Shown here one piece after another: positions 17,488 to 25,886 of a DNA stretch of 64,000 bases. The stretch is from Heyndrickxia acidicola (GTDB lineage: Bacteria; Bacillota; Bacilli; Bacillales; Bacillaceae_C). Below the pieces are notes generated by a model. That model was not told where the DNA came from, ran no database searches, and saw nothing but the letters and a program-made list of their open reading frames with translations. Location: contig NZ_KV440953.1 in the NCBI RefSeq assembly GCF_001636425.1, positions 1,004,847 to 1,068,846 of the forward strand. Direction: 5' to 3'. Numbering within the stretch: the first letter of the stretch is position 1; every line of letters starts with the position of its first letter. Made by a program: the position numbers and the translations under genes.

Positions 17488-17865
17488 TCACTTAACGTTT
17501 TTGTACTTTTCATATACATTTAACTGTTTTTTTAACTGTTCATTTTCCTCTTCCAAATATCTGATTTTCCTTTTAAGCGAGGTGATAATAGCAATCCGAC
17601 TTTTTTCTTCTTTTTCTTTTTTCATTTCTTTTAAAGAAGGGACCGTTTTCTGCTGGGTTCTTAATGCATTTATTCTTTCTCTTATCTCTACGTTATTATA
17701 AAGAGTTGCTTTACAAACCCCAGATACATTGGATACACTGTTAAAATTGATTCTTTTTCTGGCCTTAATTAAGATCTTGATGGCTTCATCTACTTTTTTG
17801 CATGTTTTGGCTTTTCTAACTTGATGCACTTGTTTTAGATGTTCATTAATTGATTTATTTTCCAT
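17488..17865 (-). CDS. Tn554-type TnpC / DUF6262 family protein (orphan)
   Basis: A 125-residue basic protein. The N-terminal half has the TnpC layout: HLKQVHQVRKAKTCKKVDEA, then RKRINFNSVSNVSGVCKATLY, a helix-turn-helix-like segment followed by YNNVEIRERINALR. The C-terminal half (about 75-120) is a Lys/Glu-rich coiled coil with a LEEENEQLKKQL heptad run. In Tn554-family transposons TnpC acts with the tyrosine recombinases TnpA and TnpB. Neither is present in this window, so this is probably a relic or a solo regulator. It lies 45 bases downstream of a GNAT gene on the same strand. Confidence 0.6.
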   Translation of the reverse strand: MENKSINEHLKQVHQVRKAKTCKKVDEAIKILIKARKRINFNSVSNVSGVCKATLYNNVEIRERINALRTQQKTVPSLKEMKKEKEEKSRIAIITSLKRKIRYLEEENEQLKKQLNVYEKYKNVK

Positions 17866-17910
17866 TCAGAAAAGCCTCCTAAAGCTAAATTCATTTCAAA
17901 TTAAATATAA

Positions 17911-18780
17911 TTATAATTCTTTCGCCATCACTACCTGCTCCACCTTTTTTTCAAAACCTAATCTTTCAAAAAGTTCAACAATTTCATTTGATGACAAAGG
18001 GTAATTCACAATCGTTTTAGCAGCATTGGACTGACCAAAGAGGCTTTTTAGAAGCTGTGCAGCTGCCTTTTGCTTATCGCTTACATGAGATGCGATTTCC
18101 AATTGATACAGAACAATATGAGTCTCATTTCCTGAATCATTTATTATTCTCTTAAAAAGTGAATATCCACTAGGATTGCCATTATGACCATATAGAACAT
18201 GGGCCTCCCCATTATAAATGCTCTGAATTTGTGTCTGCCAGGTTGTGGATGGATTAAAAATTTCAAGTGCTGACACATCCCCAATCCTTGCATTTGTTAC
18301 AGTAAATGTGTCATTTAAAGCCTCATCTGTTAACTGCAATGGACCTGTCAGGCTATAATGTGCCACTTTTCCTGTTACTTGATATCCACAGCTTTCATAT
18401 AAAGAAATCGCCTTATGATTTTCGGCTATTGCCTCAAGGGTTGCAACAGATACATCTTGAGCTTCATAAATACGAAGCGTTTCGTCCATCAGCTTTCTGC
18501 CTACCCCTTTCCTCCTATAGGCAGGAGCCACTCCTGTACCGCCATTCCATGAATGTTTAGTTCCTTTGATATCTCGAAAGCCATTCAGAATAATCCCTAC
18601 AGGTTCTTCTTTATCAAAGGCAACAATAGATAACTCGGATGATATGCCTTCATGAACCATTCTTGATAAAAAACTGTCCAACGTCATGTTAATGGGAACA
18701 AAATAACCCTCAAACCCTTTATTCCATGCCTTTAATATTTGATCCAACCGACAATTATTCAATGGCCTAATCGTAATCAT
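17911..18780 (-). CDS. GNAT family N-acetyltransferase
   Basis: A 289-residue protein. The acetyl-CoA-binding motif A is clear (GGTGVAPAYRRKGVGRKLMDE, about residues 80-100), followed by LEAIAENHKAISLYESCGY, the usual motif B. A second, weaker domain fills the C-terminal half, so this may be a double-GNAT protein. It starts at ATG 18780 after AGAAGGTG and lies 44 bases downstream of a TetR-family gene, likely in one operon with it and the SDR gene at 19505. Acetylation substrate unknown. Confidence 0.8.
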   Translation of the reverse strand: MITIRPLNNCRLDQILKAWNKGFEGYFVPINMTLDSFLSRMVHEGISSELSIVAFDKEEPVGIILNGFRDIKGTKHSWNGGTGVAPAYRRKGVGRKLMDETLRIYEAQDVSVATLEAIAENHKAISLYESCGYQVTGKVAHYSLTGPLQLTDEALNDTFTVTNARIGDVSALEIFNPSTTWQTQIQSIYNGEAHVLYGHNGNPSGYSLFKRIINDSGNETHIVLYQLEIASHVSDKQKAAAQLLKSLFGQSNAAKTIVNYPLSSNEIVELFERLGFEKKVEQVVMAKEL

Positions 18781-18824
18781 ATAAAAACACCTTCTTTTAA
18801 TTAATATTCTCCTAAAATACTGGA

Positions 18825-19436
18825 CTACTGTATCATTTGAAAAAAAACTTCCTCGGCCTTTTCAAAAACTCCACTAAAAGGATAATTCGCTCCTAAAACA
18901 GCATGATCCAGGCATATGCCATCAATCATCGTCCAGAAAAAAGAAGCAGCAATATCAGAGTTTACCGTATTGCTTATTTCCCCCGTATTTTTACCGCTTT
19001 CGAGTAAATCAATTAGAAAACGTTTGTAAACATTTCGATACCTCTCTAAAACTAGTGTATGATTCTCTTCTTTTCGAGAAGAAGATAAGAAAAATTCACC
19101 ATGTACGAGGAGTAAATGTTTGGCTTTTTCTTTTCCTCCTGCGTTTTTGTATAAATCAAATAAATAGTGAATTTTTTCTTTCACACTGGCAAGATCTCTA
19201 AAGGATTTTTTAAAGTGTTCAAAATTCAAATGAGTATATTCATTCATCAATTGAACATAGATGTCGTCTTTTGTTTTAAAATAATTGTAAATTGATCCTT
19301 TACTGATTCCTGAGAGTGCCACAATATCATCAATAGTAGCTGCTTCAAAGCCTTTCTCTGAAAAACAAACAAGTGCGCTTTCCAGAATCTTTTTTCTGCG
19401 GTTTTCTTTATGCTCCTCAGTTACAATCGGTGCCAT
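18825..19436 (-). CDS. TetR/AcrR family transcriptional regulator
   Basis: A 203-residue repressor-type protein. The N-terminal helix-turn-helix is textbook: FSEKGFEAATIDDIVALSG followed by ISKGSIYNYFKTKDDIY (about residues 23-58). The C-terminal two thirds is the variable ligand domain. The start ATG follows GGAGGAAACCC. It sits between an SDR gene (68-base gap) and a GNAT gene (44-base gap). Two similar palindromes upstream of the SDR gene (20485 and 20537) are good candidates for its own operators. The inducer is unknown. Confidence 0.85.
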   Translation of the reverse strand: MAPIVTEEHKENRRKKILESALVCFSEKGFEAATIDDIVALSGISKGSIYNYFKTKDDIYVQLMNEYTHLNFEHFKKSFRDLASVKEKIHYLFDLYKNAGGKEKAKHLLLVHGEFFLSSSRKEENHTLVLERYRNVYKRFLIDLLESGKNTGEISNTVNSDIAASFFWTMIDGICLDHAVLGANYPFSGVFEKAEEVFFQMIQ

Positions 19437-19504
19437 GGGTTTCCTCCATACTACATCTCGAATTCATAGTCTATTTTAGAGCAATTGTTCAGGAAAGTTA
19501 TTGT

Positions 19505-20443
19505 TTAAACAGGCGGGTTTTCATTTTCCCACTGAATGGTTCTAAGCATTCCTTGTGAAAATGGCACTATTTCTTTATAACCAAGCTCTAGCCTGATTTT
19601 TTGGGAATCCATAAATAAATCCTGTTCAGGGTAAAAGTCCAGTGCTTCATTTTTTATCATCTTGATGGGCAAATTACTTTGACAGTATTGTTGAATCGTC
19701 TCTACCCATTCTTTTTCTGAAAAATTGACTTCTTCGGCAACATTGTAAATTTGATTAGCAGCCCTCTCATGAACGGCAGCCAGTGCAATAGCATGAGCTA
19801 CATTTTCCACATATCCTCTGCATGTCCTCCAGTCTACTTCTCTTGGATCAAGAGAAATAGCTTGCTCTTGATTAATGCACTGCAAATACGGCCATAATCG
19901 ATGCTGGCGGTCATGAGGGCCATAAATCATAGGAAGTCGAAGAATTGTAGCGGGCAAGGAAGAATGCTGCATATAATAATTTTCAATTAAAATTTTGTCA
20001 TAATGGTACCGCCAGTCATGTTCATCCTTCACAGTACTTCGATAAGGAAAGAAAATTGAACGAAGAGGCGAATCTTCCTTGATTACCTCCTTGGTAAAAT
20101 TTCCTTTTTCAAGTCCGATTAAGCGTCCGTATGCCTGATAGACATCTGCACTGCTTAGAGCAATCATACGTGCAGTAGAAGAACAAAATACAGCTGAAAG
20201 ATCCACTGCATCTTTTTCTGAATAAGGGAACATATCAATAATTACATCTGGATTTGTATCCCATAGCTTGTTAGCATAATCGAAAAGCTGTTTACGGTCC
20301 CCTAAAATTTCCCCTACACCATCAGGCAACTCAATATTCGTTTGACCCCTGTGAAAGATAGTAACCTTATGTCCGTCTTCCGTAAGCTCCTTAATTACAT
20401 ATGGACCTAAAAAACGGGTACCGCCAATAATCAAAATGTTCAT
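19505..20443 (-). CDS. NAD-dependent epimerase/dehydratase (extended SDR) family protein
   Basis: An extended SDR, 312 residues from ATG 20443. The Rossmann motif GGTRFLG is at residues 7-13, and DMFPYSEKDAVDL and LSSADVYQAYG follow as in epimerases. The downstream ATG is preferred because the upstream part (12 residues from 20479) lies in what looks like 5' leader and overlaps the operator-like region. It is probably the first gene of an SDR-TetR-GNAT operon. The sequence is related to the SDR at 1700-2584. Substrate unknown. Confidence 0.78.
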   Translation of the reverse strand: MNILIIGGTRFLGPYVIKELTEDGHKVTIFHRGQTNIELPDGVGEILGDRKQLFDYANKLWDTNPDVIIDMFPYSEKDAVDLSAVFCSSTARMIALSSADVYQAYGRLIGLEKGNFTKEVIKEDSPLRSIFFPYRSTVKDEHDWRYHYDKILIENYYMQHSSLPATILRLPMIYGPHDRQHRLWPYLQCINQEQAISLDPREVDWRTCRGYVENVAHAIALAAVHERAANQIYNVAEEVNFSEKEWVETIQQYCQSNLPIKMIKNEALDFYPEQDLFMDSQKIRLELGYKEIVPFSQGMLRTIQWENENPPV

Positions 20444-20484
20444 AGCTACAGCCCCCAATCCCTTTTGTATTCCATTCATTAAAA

Positions 20485-20552
20485 TGACTAGTCAGTTTAG
20501 TTACCTTTTATGTATATGCTCCAAAAACACTTTCAAAACTGACTATCCAGTT
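20485..20552. promoter_or_regulatory. Two putative TetR-type operators
   Basis: Site 1 contains the perfect palindrome TGACTAGTCA (20485-20494); on the minus strand it reads AACTGACTAGTCATTTT. Site 2 is AACTGACTATCCAGTT (20537-20552). The two share AACTGACTA followed by CA-TT and lie 52 bases apart in front of the SDR-TetR-GNAT cluster. Binding by the TetR protein at 18825 is inferred. Confidence 0.55.
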
Positions 20553-20931
20553 TATTTTATAAGATAAAAATGTTTAAAATGACTAATTATCCTATATAGT
20601 CTTTCCAATTCCAGCGTTTATCAGATTTCTACATTTTCTCCCTGCGATAAGTCAACATCCAGTTTCCTTTACCTCAATCGAAGACTCTGAAAACCGTTCA
20701 CCGATGAGCAAGGAGCTTACGCTTTTCTTAATATTACCTTCCTATTTTCTGCGTTTCAAGAATCTTTTAAATTTATTCTATAGTCCTTTTAATAAGAAAA
20801 AAAGGGCGAATAGCCTTATCTTTTTCATTTTTTTCGTGGCTCTGCTCATCTTGCCTGATGATTCCCAATGCAGGGATTCGCTTTTCACTCCAATCAACAT
20901 AGGTTTAAAACCATTATTGTTCTTCAGAGTC
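20553..20931. other. Gap with no convincing gene
   Basis: An open frame on the plus strand (20704-20973) has no ribosome site, odd composition and overlaps the end of the phosphodiesterase gene, so it is not called. Nothing else is recognised. Confidence 0.4.
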
Positions 20932-21420
20932 TTATTCAAAATAAACATGCTCTGCCGTGAGCTGGCTGCCTAGGCTTAATATCCCAAATGAATATGAAGG
21001 CTGTCTACGCTTGTCTGTAGGAGAGCCTGGATTAAAGAGCAGTATTCCATTCTTATAAGTATGGGAAGGAATATGGGAGTGACCGTATATAATACAATCC
21101 ACTTTTTCATTCGCAAAAGCGTCCAAAGCTCTTCTTTCAGTCGTGTTGCCTTTCCCATGTCCATGTACAACTCCAATGGAAAAATTTTTAAGCTTTAAAA
21201 TTTGTTTTTCAGGAAATAGATCTGCAATTTCTTTTTCATCAACATTTCCTACAACACCTTCTACTCTCACATACTGGGAAATTTCCTTATACACCTCCAT
21301 TACAGACCAGTCCCCGGCATGTATAGCTAAATCAGCTGACATTAATTCTTGAATCAGTTGGGAAGGAAGACTTTTTGACCGTTTCGGCATATGCGTATCT
21401 GACATGACAATAATTTTCAA
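20932..21420 (-). CDS. YfcE/MJ0936-type metallophosphoesterase
   Basis: A 162-residue calcineurin-like phosphoesterase. The metal-ligand motifs appear in order: SDTH near residue 7, HAGD (about 40-43), GNVDE, VVHGHGKG (about 95) and YGHSHIP (about 122), ending with FNPGSPTDKR. This is the compact YfcE family that hydrolyses phosphodiesters with Mn2+. The TTG start at 21420 is set by AGGGGAG at good spacing; an upstream frame extends to 21471 without a site. Physiological substrate unknown. Confidence 0.85.
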   Translation of the reverse strand: MKIIVMSDTHMPKRSKSLPSQLIQELMSADLAIHAGDWSVMEVYKEISQYVRVEGVVGNVDEKEIADLFPEKQILKLKNFSIGVVHGHGKGNTTERRALDAFANEKVDCIIYGHSHIPSHTYKNGILLFNPGSPTDKRRQPSYSFGILSLGSQLTAEHVYFE

Positions 21421-21548
21421 CGTATACTCCCCTTTACATAAAACAATGAATATATGTTTATAAAACAGCATCCGGAATTTTCAAACAGACAATGTATTAT
21501 CATTTTCTATAGTCCTTTTTTAACTATCAACTGTACTCTTCTTATAAC

Positions 21549-23165
21549 CTATTTAGATTTAAACGTTTCTTCCATCCATTTTCTTTCCAATAATAAAGCT
21601 GTGAAAAACCATATAAATCCAGCACCCGCCAAAGGCAGTGTAAATTCAATCATCCAGTATTTCTGAAGGAAGGCAGCTGCATAAGTAGTAATGATGTTGA
21701 GTACAGTGAATAAAAAGGCAAATTGTTTGTTTGTCTTCTTTTGATGCAGAATAAATTCATTCTTTTGCTTTTCCTCCTCCCATTCACGCTTTCTTTTTGG
21801 TTCTTCCAAAAGGTCCGGCAAATTTTTAACTGCCTGGAAGATTGAAGCTGAAAACAGCCATTCCGCAATAAATCTCCATCTTGCCTGTCCAGTATTTTTC
21901 ATCCAGTCAAAAAATACTGGTTTTGCCATTTCCATTAAGTCAATATTAGGGCAAAGAGTTTGGAGCAGGCCCTCAATTATTGCTGCGGATCTGCCGAAAA
22001 AGACAAAACGGATAGGCACTTGAATGGGTAAAGACCGCACCAGCTCATTTATTTCTTTTTGAAAAGATAATATGTCAGATTTTGCTCCTGATGTCCATCC
22101 CACTTCCAAAAGCTCCTCTAATGTTCTTTCCATTTCATCAGAATCCGCAGACGAAAGAAGAAAACCCAATCTTGATAGGTTTTTAACCATTTTTTTATAA
22201 TCCTTAAAAACAGCTCCTTCAATTAACTTTCTAAAAATCTCAGAATCTCTATTCGATATTTCTCCTACCATGCCAAAATCCAAAAGGACTATTTGTCCTT
22301 TTTGGTTGATCAATACATTTCCTTCATGCGGATCTGCATGGAATTTCCCACCCTCAAGCCATTGTGGCATAAATATACTCAACAAGGACTTGGCTACATC
22401 CTTTCGTTTAAGTTGAACAGGCGGATCGGTAACTCTTTCGGCATCAATCCATTCCATAACAAGAATTCGTTTTGTGCAATGCTCAGAGTACATTTTTGGA
22501 ATATAAATATCGGGATTTTGCTTATATCGCTTCCTAAAATAGACAGCTGTATTCATTTCTTCCAAGAAGTCCAGCTCTCGTTCAATGACATGGCGTAATT
22601 CTTTATATAAGAGTGGAAAGTCTACCATTTTCCTAGCATAAGATGAAAATCGGTTCGCGCACCACATAATAATTGCCAATGCTTGAAAGTCTGCTTTCAT
22701 GATAGAGGAAATTTCCGGGCGTTGTACTTTAATGGCTGCTATTGTTCCATCCATTAATTCACCTTTAAATACCTGACCAATAGAAGCAGATGCAACGGGC
22801 TCTTTATCTATAAAACTCAGTTTTTCCTGTATAGGTACGCCCCATTCCGCCTCCAATACGTTTGATATGTCTTGCCAAGAAGATGGGGGTACCTGATCCA
22901 CAAGTTCTTTCATTTCTTCTATGAAAACATCCGGAAGTAAATCTTCTCGAACACTGAGGAGCTGGCCGACTTTAATAAGAAGCCCTTCAAGCGAATAAGC
23001 TTTCTTTTTAAAAGTAATGGCAAACTTCCTCCATAAGTCTTTCCACTCTCCTTCCGATTTCTTCCTCAGCTGAAACCAATATATTTTCAAAAAAAATCCA
23101 AGCGTCATTCCTACAACACTTGTAATGCGATACCATTTGTTCTGCTTCCATTTATTTATCCCCAT
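21549..23165 (-). CDS. ABC1/UbiB (AarF) family atypical kinase
   Basis: A 538-residue protein of the ABC1 kinase-like family. Diagnostic motifs are present: KVGQ of the N-terminal KxGQ motif (65-68), the Ala-rich loop ASASIGQV (125-132), FHADPHEGNV and LLDFGMVG as the catalytic and metal loops. Two hydrophobic helices sit at the C-terminus (about 480-535), as in membrane-anchored members, and one near residues 15-30. The family supports isoprenoid quinone metabolism in proteobacteria; in menaquinone-using Bacillaceae its role is unsettled. The start follows GAGGGGGATCAAGT. Confidence 0.87.
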   Translation of the reverse strand: MGINKWKQNKWYRITSVVGMTLGFFLKIYWFQLRKKSEGEWKDLWRKFAITFKKKAYSLEGLLIKVGQLLSVREDLLPDVFIEEMKELVDQVPPSSWQDISNVLEAEWGVPIQEKLSFIDKEPVASASIGQVFKGELMDGTIAAIKVQRPEISSIMKADFQALAIIMWCANRFSSYARKMVDFPLLYKELRHVIERELDFLEEMNTAVYFRKRYKQNPDIYIPKMYSEHCTKRILVMEWIDAERVTDPPVQLKRKDVAKSLLSIFMPQWLEGGKFHADPHEGNVLINQKGQIVLLDFGMVGEISNRDSEIFRKLIEGAVFKDYKKMVKNLSRLGFLLSSADSDEMERTLEELLEVGWTSGAKSDILSFQKEINELVRSLPIQVPIRFVFFGRSAAIIEGLLQTLCPNIDLMEMAKPVFFDWMKNTGQARWRFIAEWLFSASIFQAVKNLPDLLEEPKRKREWEEEKQKNEFILHQKKTNKQFAFLFTVLNIITTYAAAFLQKYWMIEFTLPLAGAGFIWFFTALLLERKWMEETFKSK

Positions 23166-23600
23166 ACTTGATCCCCCTCATGGAAAATCAGATGACTACT
23201 AATATTACGAAATCCAATAACAAAAAGTTTCAACATTCAGTAATTTCATTCCCTAAAATAAGAGCAAATAGTGTGGCAATATAAGTTATTATATCAATCT
23301 TCTTTTCTTATAGCTGCGTGAAAATAACTCTGTTACGATTTCGAAACAGCATGCGCCATGGCGTGAATTTAATTAGCATGGTGGTTCTGTAACAATTCAC
23401 TGTTTAGAATTGAATATAAGACAAGTCATCTGTTGTAAATTGAACAGATTCTTTTCTCAGATTTGATTGCAACTAGCTATAACTTAATGATTAACTCGAC
23501 CCCTTTCAGTATTACTACTTGCGATTACTCTACGGTAAGACACCTGTAAAACGGATAAAAATTGGGATTGAACTATTTTGCGAAAAGCAACAAAAATCAG
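23166..23600. other. Gap with no gene seen
   Basis: About 430 bases, AT-rich, without a supported frame. Near 23577 a stretch TTTTGCGAAAAGCAACAA resembles part of the degenerate repeat at 30457-30560. Nothing else is recognised. Confidence 0.4.
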
Positions 23601-23607
23601 CCGGTAA

Positions 23608-23638
23608 AAAACACTCAAAAGATAAATTTGAGTGCTTT
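23608..23638 (-). terminator. Terminator of cysK
   Basis: AAAACACTCAAA (23608-23619) pairs with TTTGAGTGCTTTT ending at 23638; on the minus strand a TTTTTT run follows the stem. It lies 9 bases after the cysK stop. Confidence 0.75.
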
Positions 23639-23646
23639 TGTTTCAG

Positions 23647-24567
23647 TTATTCAGCAAATAAATCAGATGATAAATAGCGTTCCCCAGTGTCTGGAGCTAT
23701 GCAAAGAACACGGCCATTTTTGGGTAAGTCGGATGCAATTTTCACAGCAAAATAAGCTGCTGCTGCTGCAGATGCACCTACTAGAATGCCTTCCTTCCTT
23801 CCAAGAAGGCGTGCCATATTCGCCGCATCCTCATCTTCTATAAGAAGAATTTTATCAAAGATATCACGATTGACTAATTCCGGTATAAAACCCGGTCCTG
23901 TTCCAGGAATATTGTGCGGTCCCGGCTTTCCGCCCGACAATACTGGAGATCCTGCCGGTTCTACCACGTAAATTTTTAAATTTGGAATCTTCTTCTTTAA
24001 CTCTTCACCCACACCCGTAACGGTTCCGCCTGTTCCGGCAGTTAATACAAGTGCATCCAGCTGTCCGTTAAATGCATCCATAATTTCAAGGGCAGTCGTT
24101 TTTCGATGTGCGTCTGCATTTGCCGGGTTTTCAAATTGCATGGGAATGAAGCTGTCTTCGATTTCTTTTGATAGCTCAATCGCTCTGTCAATCGCACCTT
24201 TCATCCTTCGGGAAGCCGGCGTTAAATGGACTTCTGCTCCATATGCCTTTAAAAGGCTGATACGTTCCTTTGTTGCGTTATCCGGCATTGTAATAATGCA
24301 GCGGTATCCTTTTGCGGCACAGACCATTGCGAGTCCTATCCCTGTATTTCCGGAAGTCGGTTCAATAATGACGCTTTTCCTGAGCGTGATTTTCCCTTCT
24401 TCTTCGGCAATTCGAATCATATTTTCTGCTGCGCGGTCTTTAACGCTTCCTCCAGGATTAAAGGATTCAAGCTTCATAAAAACATCTGCACCCAATTCAT
24501 TTGGTATTCGATTTAATTTCACTATTGGTGTATCTCCAATAAGATCTAAAATATTGTCAAAGATCAT
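23647..24567 (-). CDS. cysK: Cysteine synthase (O-acetylserine sulfhydrylase)
   Basis: PLP enzyme that makes cysteine from O-acetylserine and sulfide. The PLP lysine lies in NPGGSVKDRAA (about residues 35-45), the substrate loop TSGNTGIGLA follows near 68, and the phosphate-binding GTGGTVTGVGEEL near 175. From ATG 24567 the protein is 306 residues, the usual size. That ATG is chosen because AAGGAG precedes it; an in-frame TTG at 24594 overlaps the site. A sigma-A-like promoter is visible at 24631-24659 and a terminator after the stop, so it is monocistronic. No metA/mccB partners are adjacent, which favours CysK over the homocysteine-linked MccA. Confidence 0.9.
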   Translation of the reverse strand: MIFDNILDLIGDTPIVKLNRIPNELGADVFMKLESFNPGGSVKDRAAENMIRIAEEEGKITLRKSVIIEPTSGNTGIGLAMVCAAKGYRCIITMPDNATKERISLLKAYGAEVHLTPASRRMKGAIDRAIELSKEIEDSFIPMQFENPANADAHRKTTALEIMDAFNGQLDALVLTAGTGGTVTGVGEELKKKIPNLKIYVVEPAGSPVLSGGKPGPHNIPGTGPGFIPELVNRDIFDKILLIEDEDAANMARLLGRKEGILVGASAAAAAYFAVKIASDLPKNGRVLCIAPDTGERYLSSDLFAE

Positions 24568-24630
24568 CCTGTTGTCGCTCCTTCTTTTAGACAATGTTTA
24601 TGGATATATTGATTTATTTTCAGCGCAATC

Positions 24631-24659
24631 ATTGTAGCTTAAAGAAGATTTTTAAGCAA
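24631..24659 (-). promoter_or_regulatory. Putative sigma-A promoter of cysK
   Basis: On the minus strand TTGCTT (24654-24659) and TACAAT (24631-24636) are separated by 17 bases, about 65 bases before the cysK start. Confidence 0.5.
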
Positions 24660-24709
24660 ATTTTATACTTTTTATTCCTTTTTACTTTTTCGAGAAGAGA
24701 CTTATCCTA

Positions 24710-25648
24710 TTAAAATGGAAAAAACGTTTGAGCGAGCCTATGAAGTGATTGTTTTTCTACTGATGATGCTATATCAGCCATGAAAGCATTTAAATCACTA
24801 AATCGGTGAAGAAGCGTATAAACTATAAGCTTCTTTTGAAACATTGCTGTCCTGCTGCCTTCTTTTATTCCATAGGCATCTAGGAAATGGCTAATCCATT
24901 CTTTATTTCCTTTAAACATAAACAAAATGGGCCCTAATAAATCATAGTGGGGATCACCTAAAAAGCAATCTGCAAAATCTATTACTCCTGTCAGCCTCCA
25001 ATTGCCTTCCACTTGATTCATAAATAAATTGAAGGGTGTATACTCACCGGTTAACAGAACTTCTTTAGGATTAAACTGAATGATTGAAGAGTCCACATAT
25101 TCTTTTAATTGCATTAGCAGTTTTTCATCTAAACCTGCTTTTTGATGGTATTCTACCATTTGTTCAAGCTGCTTTCTGATAAAAGCTTCCCATCCAATGT
25201 CAATGTAATGAATATTTTGAAAGGATAAATTGTGAAATGCTAGAATTGTTTTCCCTAAATCAATGCTTAACAGCCTTTTCTCCTCATCTGATATGTCATT
25301 CCAAATATCAATAAGCAAATCCCCTTCCAGCTGTGTCATAATAAGATAGTTCCAGCCTTCTAGATTTCCTTTTGAGATGATTCTCGGTGTCTGGACAACA
25401 AAGTCGTAAGGCAGATTTTCCATTGTTTCTATCTCTCTTGCAAATTGATCTGAAAAAAATGCAGGGTATAGCTTAAGGACATATTCTTCATTTAAACTAT
25501 AAACCACAGCAGCTCCGTAGGAAAACTTCCGAATTTTCCCCTTTAGAATATTCTCTTTTATCTTGATTTGCCTTACTTTTTGATCCCAAAAAACAGTATT
25601 ATCCTTCCATTTTTCATATTCATAAGCATTTAATTCTGATAACTGCAT
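24710..25648 (-). CDS. Aminoglycoside phosphotransferase (APH)-fold family protein
   Basis: A 312-residue protein kinase-like-fold phosphotransferase. A candidate ATP lysine is in EEYVLKLYP (Lys 59). The catalytic loop reads LLTGEYTPFN (198-207), where most APH enzymes have HGDxxxxN, so the catalytic Asp position is Glu. The metal loop is VIDFADC (Asp 224). Such divergent members are common in Bacillus genomes and often phosphorylate unknown small molecules. Antibiotic resistance should not be assumed. The start follows AGGGATGGGGATATT. The gene is alone on its strand, next to an insertion element. Confidence 0.7.
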   Translation of the reverse strand: MQLSELNAYEYEKWKDNTVFWDQKVRQIKIKENILKGKIRKFSYGAAVVYSLNEEYVLKLYPAFFSDQFAREIETMENLPYDFVVQTPRIISKGNLEGWNYLIMTQLEGDLLIDIWNDISDEEKRLLSIDLGKTILAFHNLSFQNIHYIDIGWEAFIRKQLEQMVEYHQKAGLDEKLLMQLKEYVDSSIIQFNPKEVLLTGEYTPFNLFMNQVEGNWRLTGVIDFADCFLGDPHYDLLGPILFMFKGNKEWISHFLDAYGIKEGSRTAMFQKKLIVYTLLHRFSDLNAFMADIASSVEKQSLHRLAQTFFPF

Positions 25649-25878
25649 AATATCCCCATCCCTTTCCCATTCTATTAAATTACGCTATCCAGTCAATCAG
25701 CAAATTTTCAACCTTCCTCTAACTAGCAAAAATAAATGTTTCAATATAAGAAAAAATCTGAAGTATTCCTCTCTAATTGTACTTCATTTCATTATTGAAT
25801 TTTAGGCTGTGTTAAATTTCAATGTTGGTAACTGTTCTTTTTTTAGCTCATTTTACAGTAAAGAAAGGAGTGTGAAAC

Positions 25879-25886
25879 GGCCGTTT
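25879..25886. repeat. Left target-site duplication of the IS
   Basis: GGCCGTTT here and GGCCGTTT at 27314-27321 immediately flank the element: an 8-bp duplication, normal for IS256-family insertion. Confidence 0.85.

Noticed and set aside
20704-20973. 89-codon plus-strand frame before the phosphodiesterase gene
   Set aside because: No ribosome site, Phe/Leu/Ile-rich antisense-like composition, and it overlaps the 3' end of a solid minus-strand gene.
24710-25648. Aminoglycoside resistance gene
   Set aside because: The catalytic HGD is absent and no resistance context exists; only the fold is supported.
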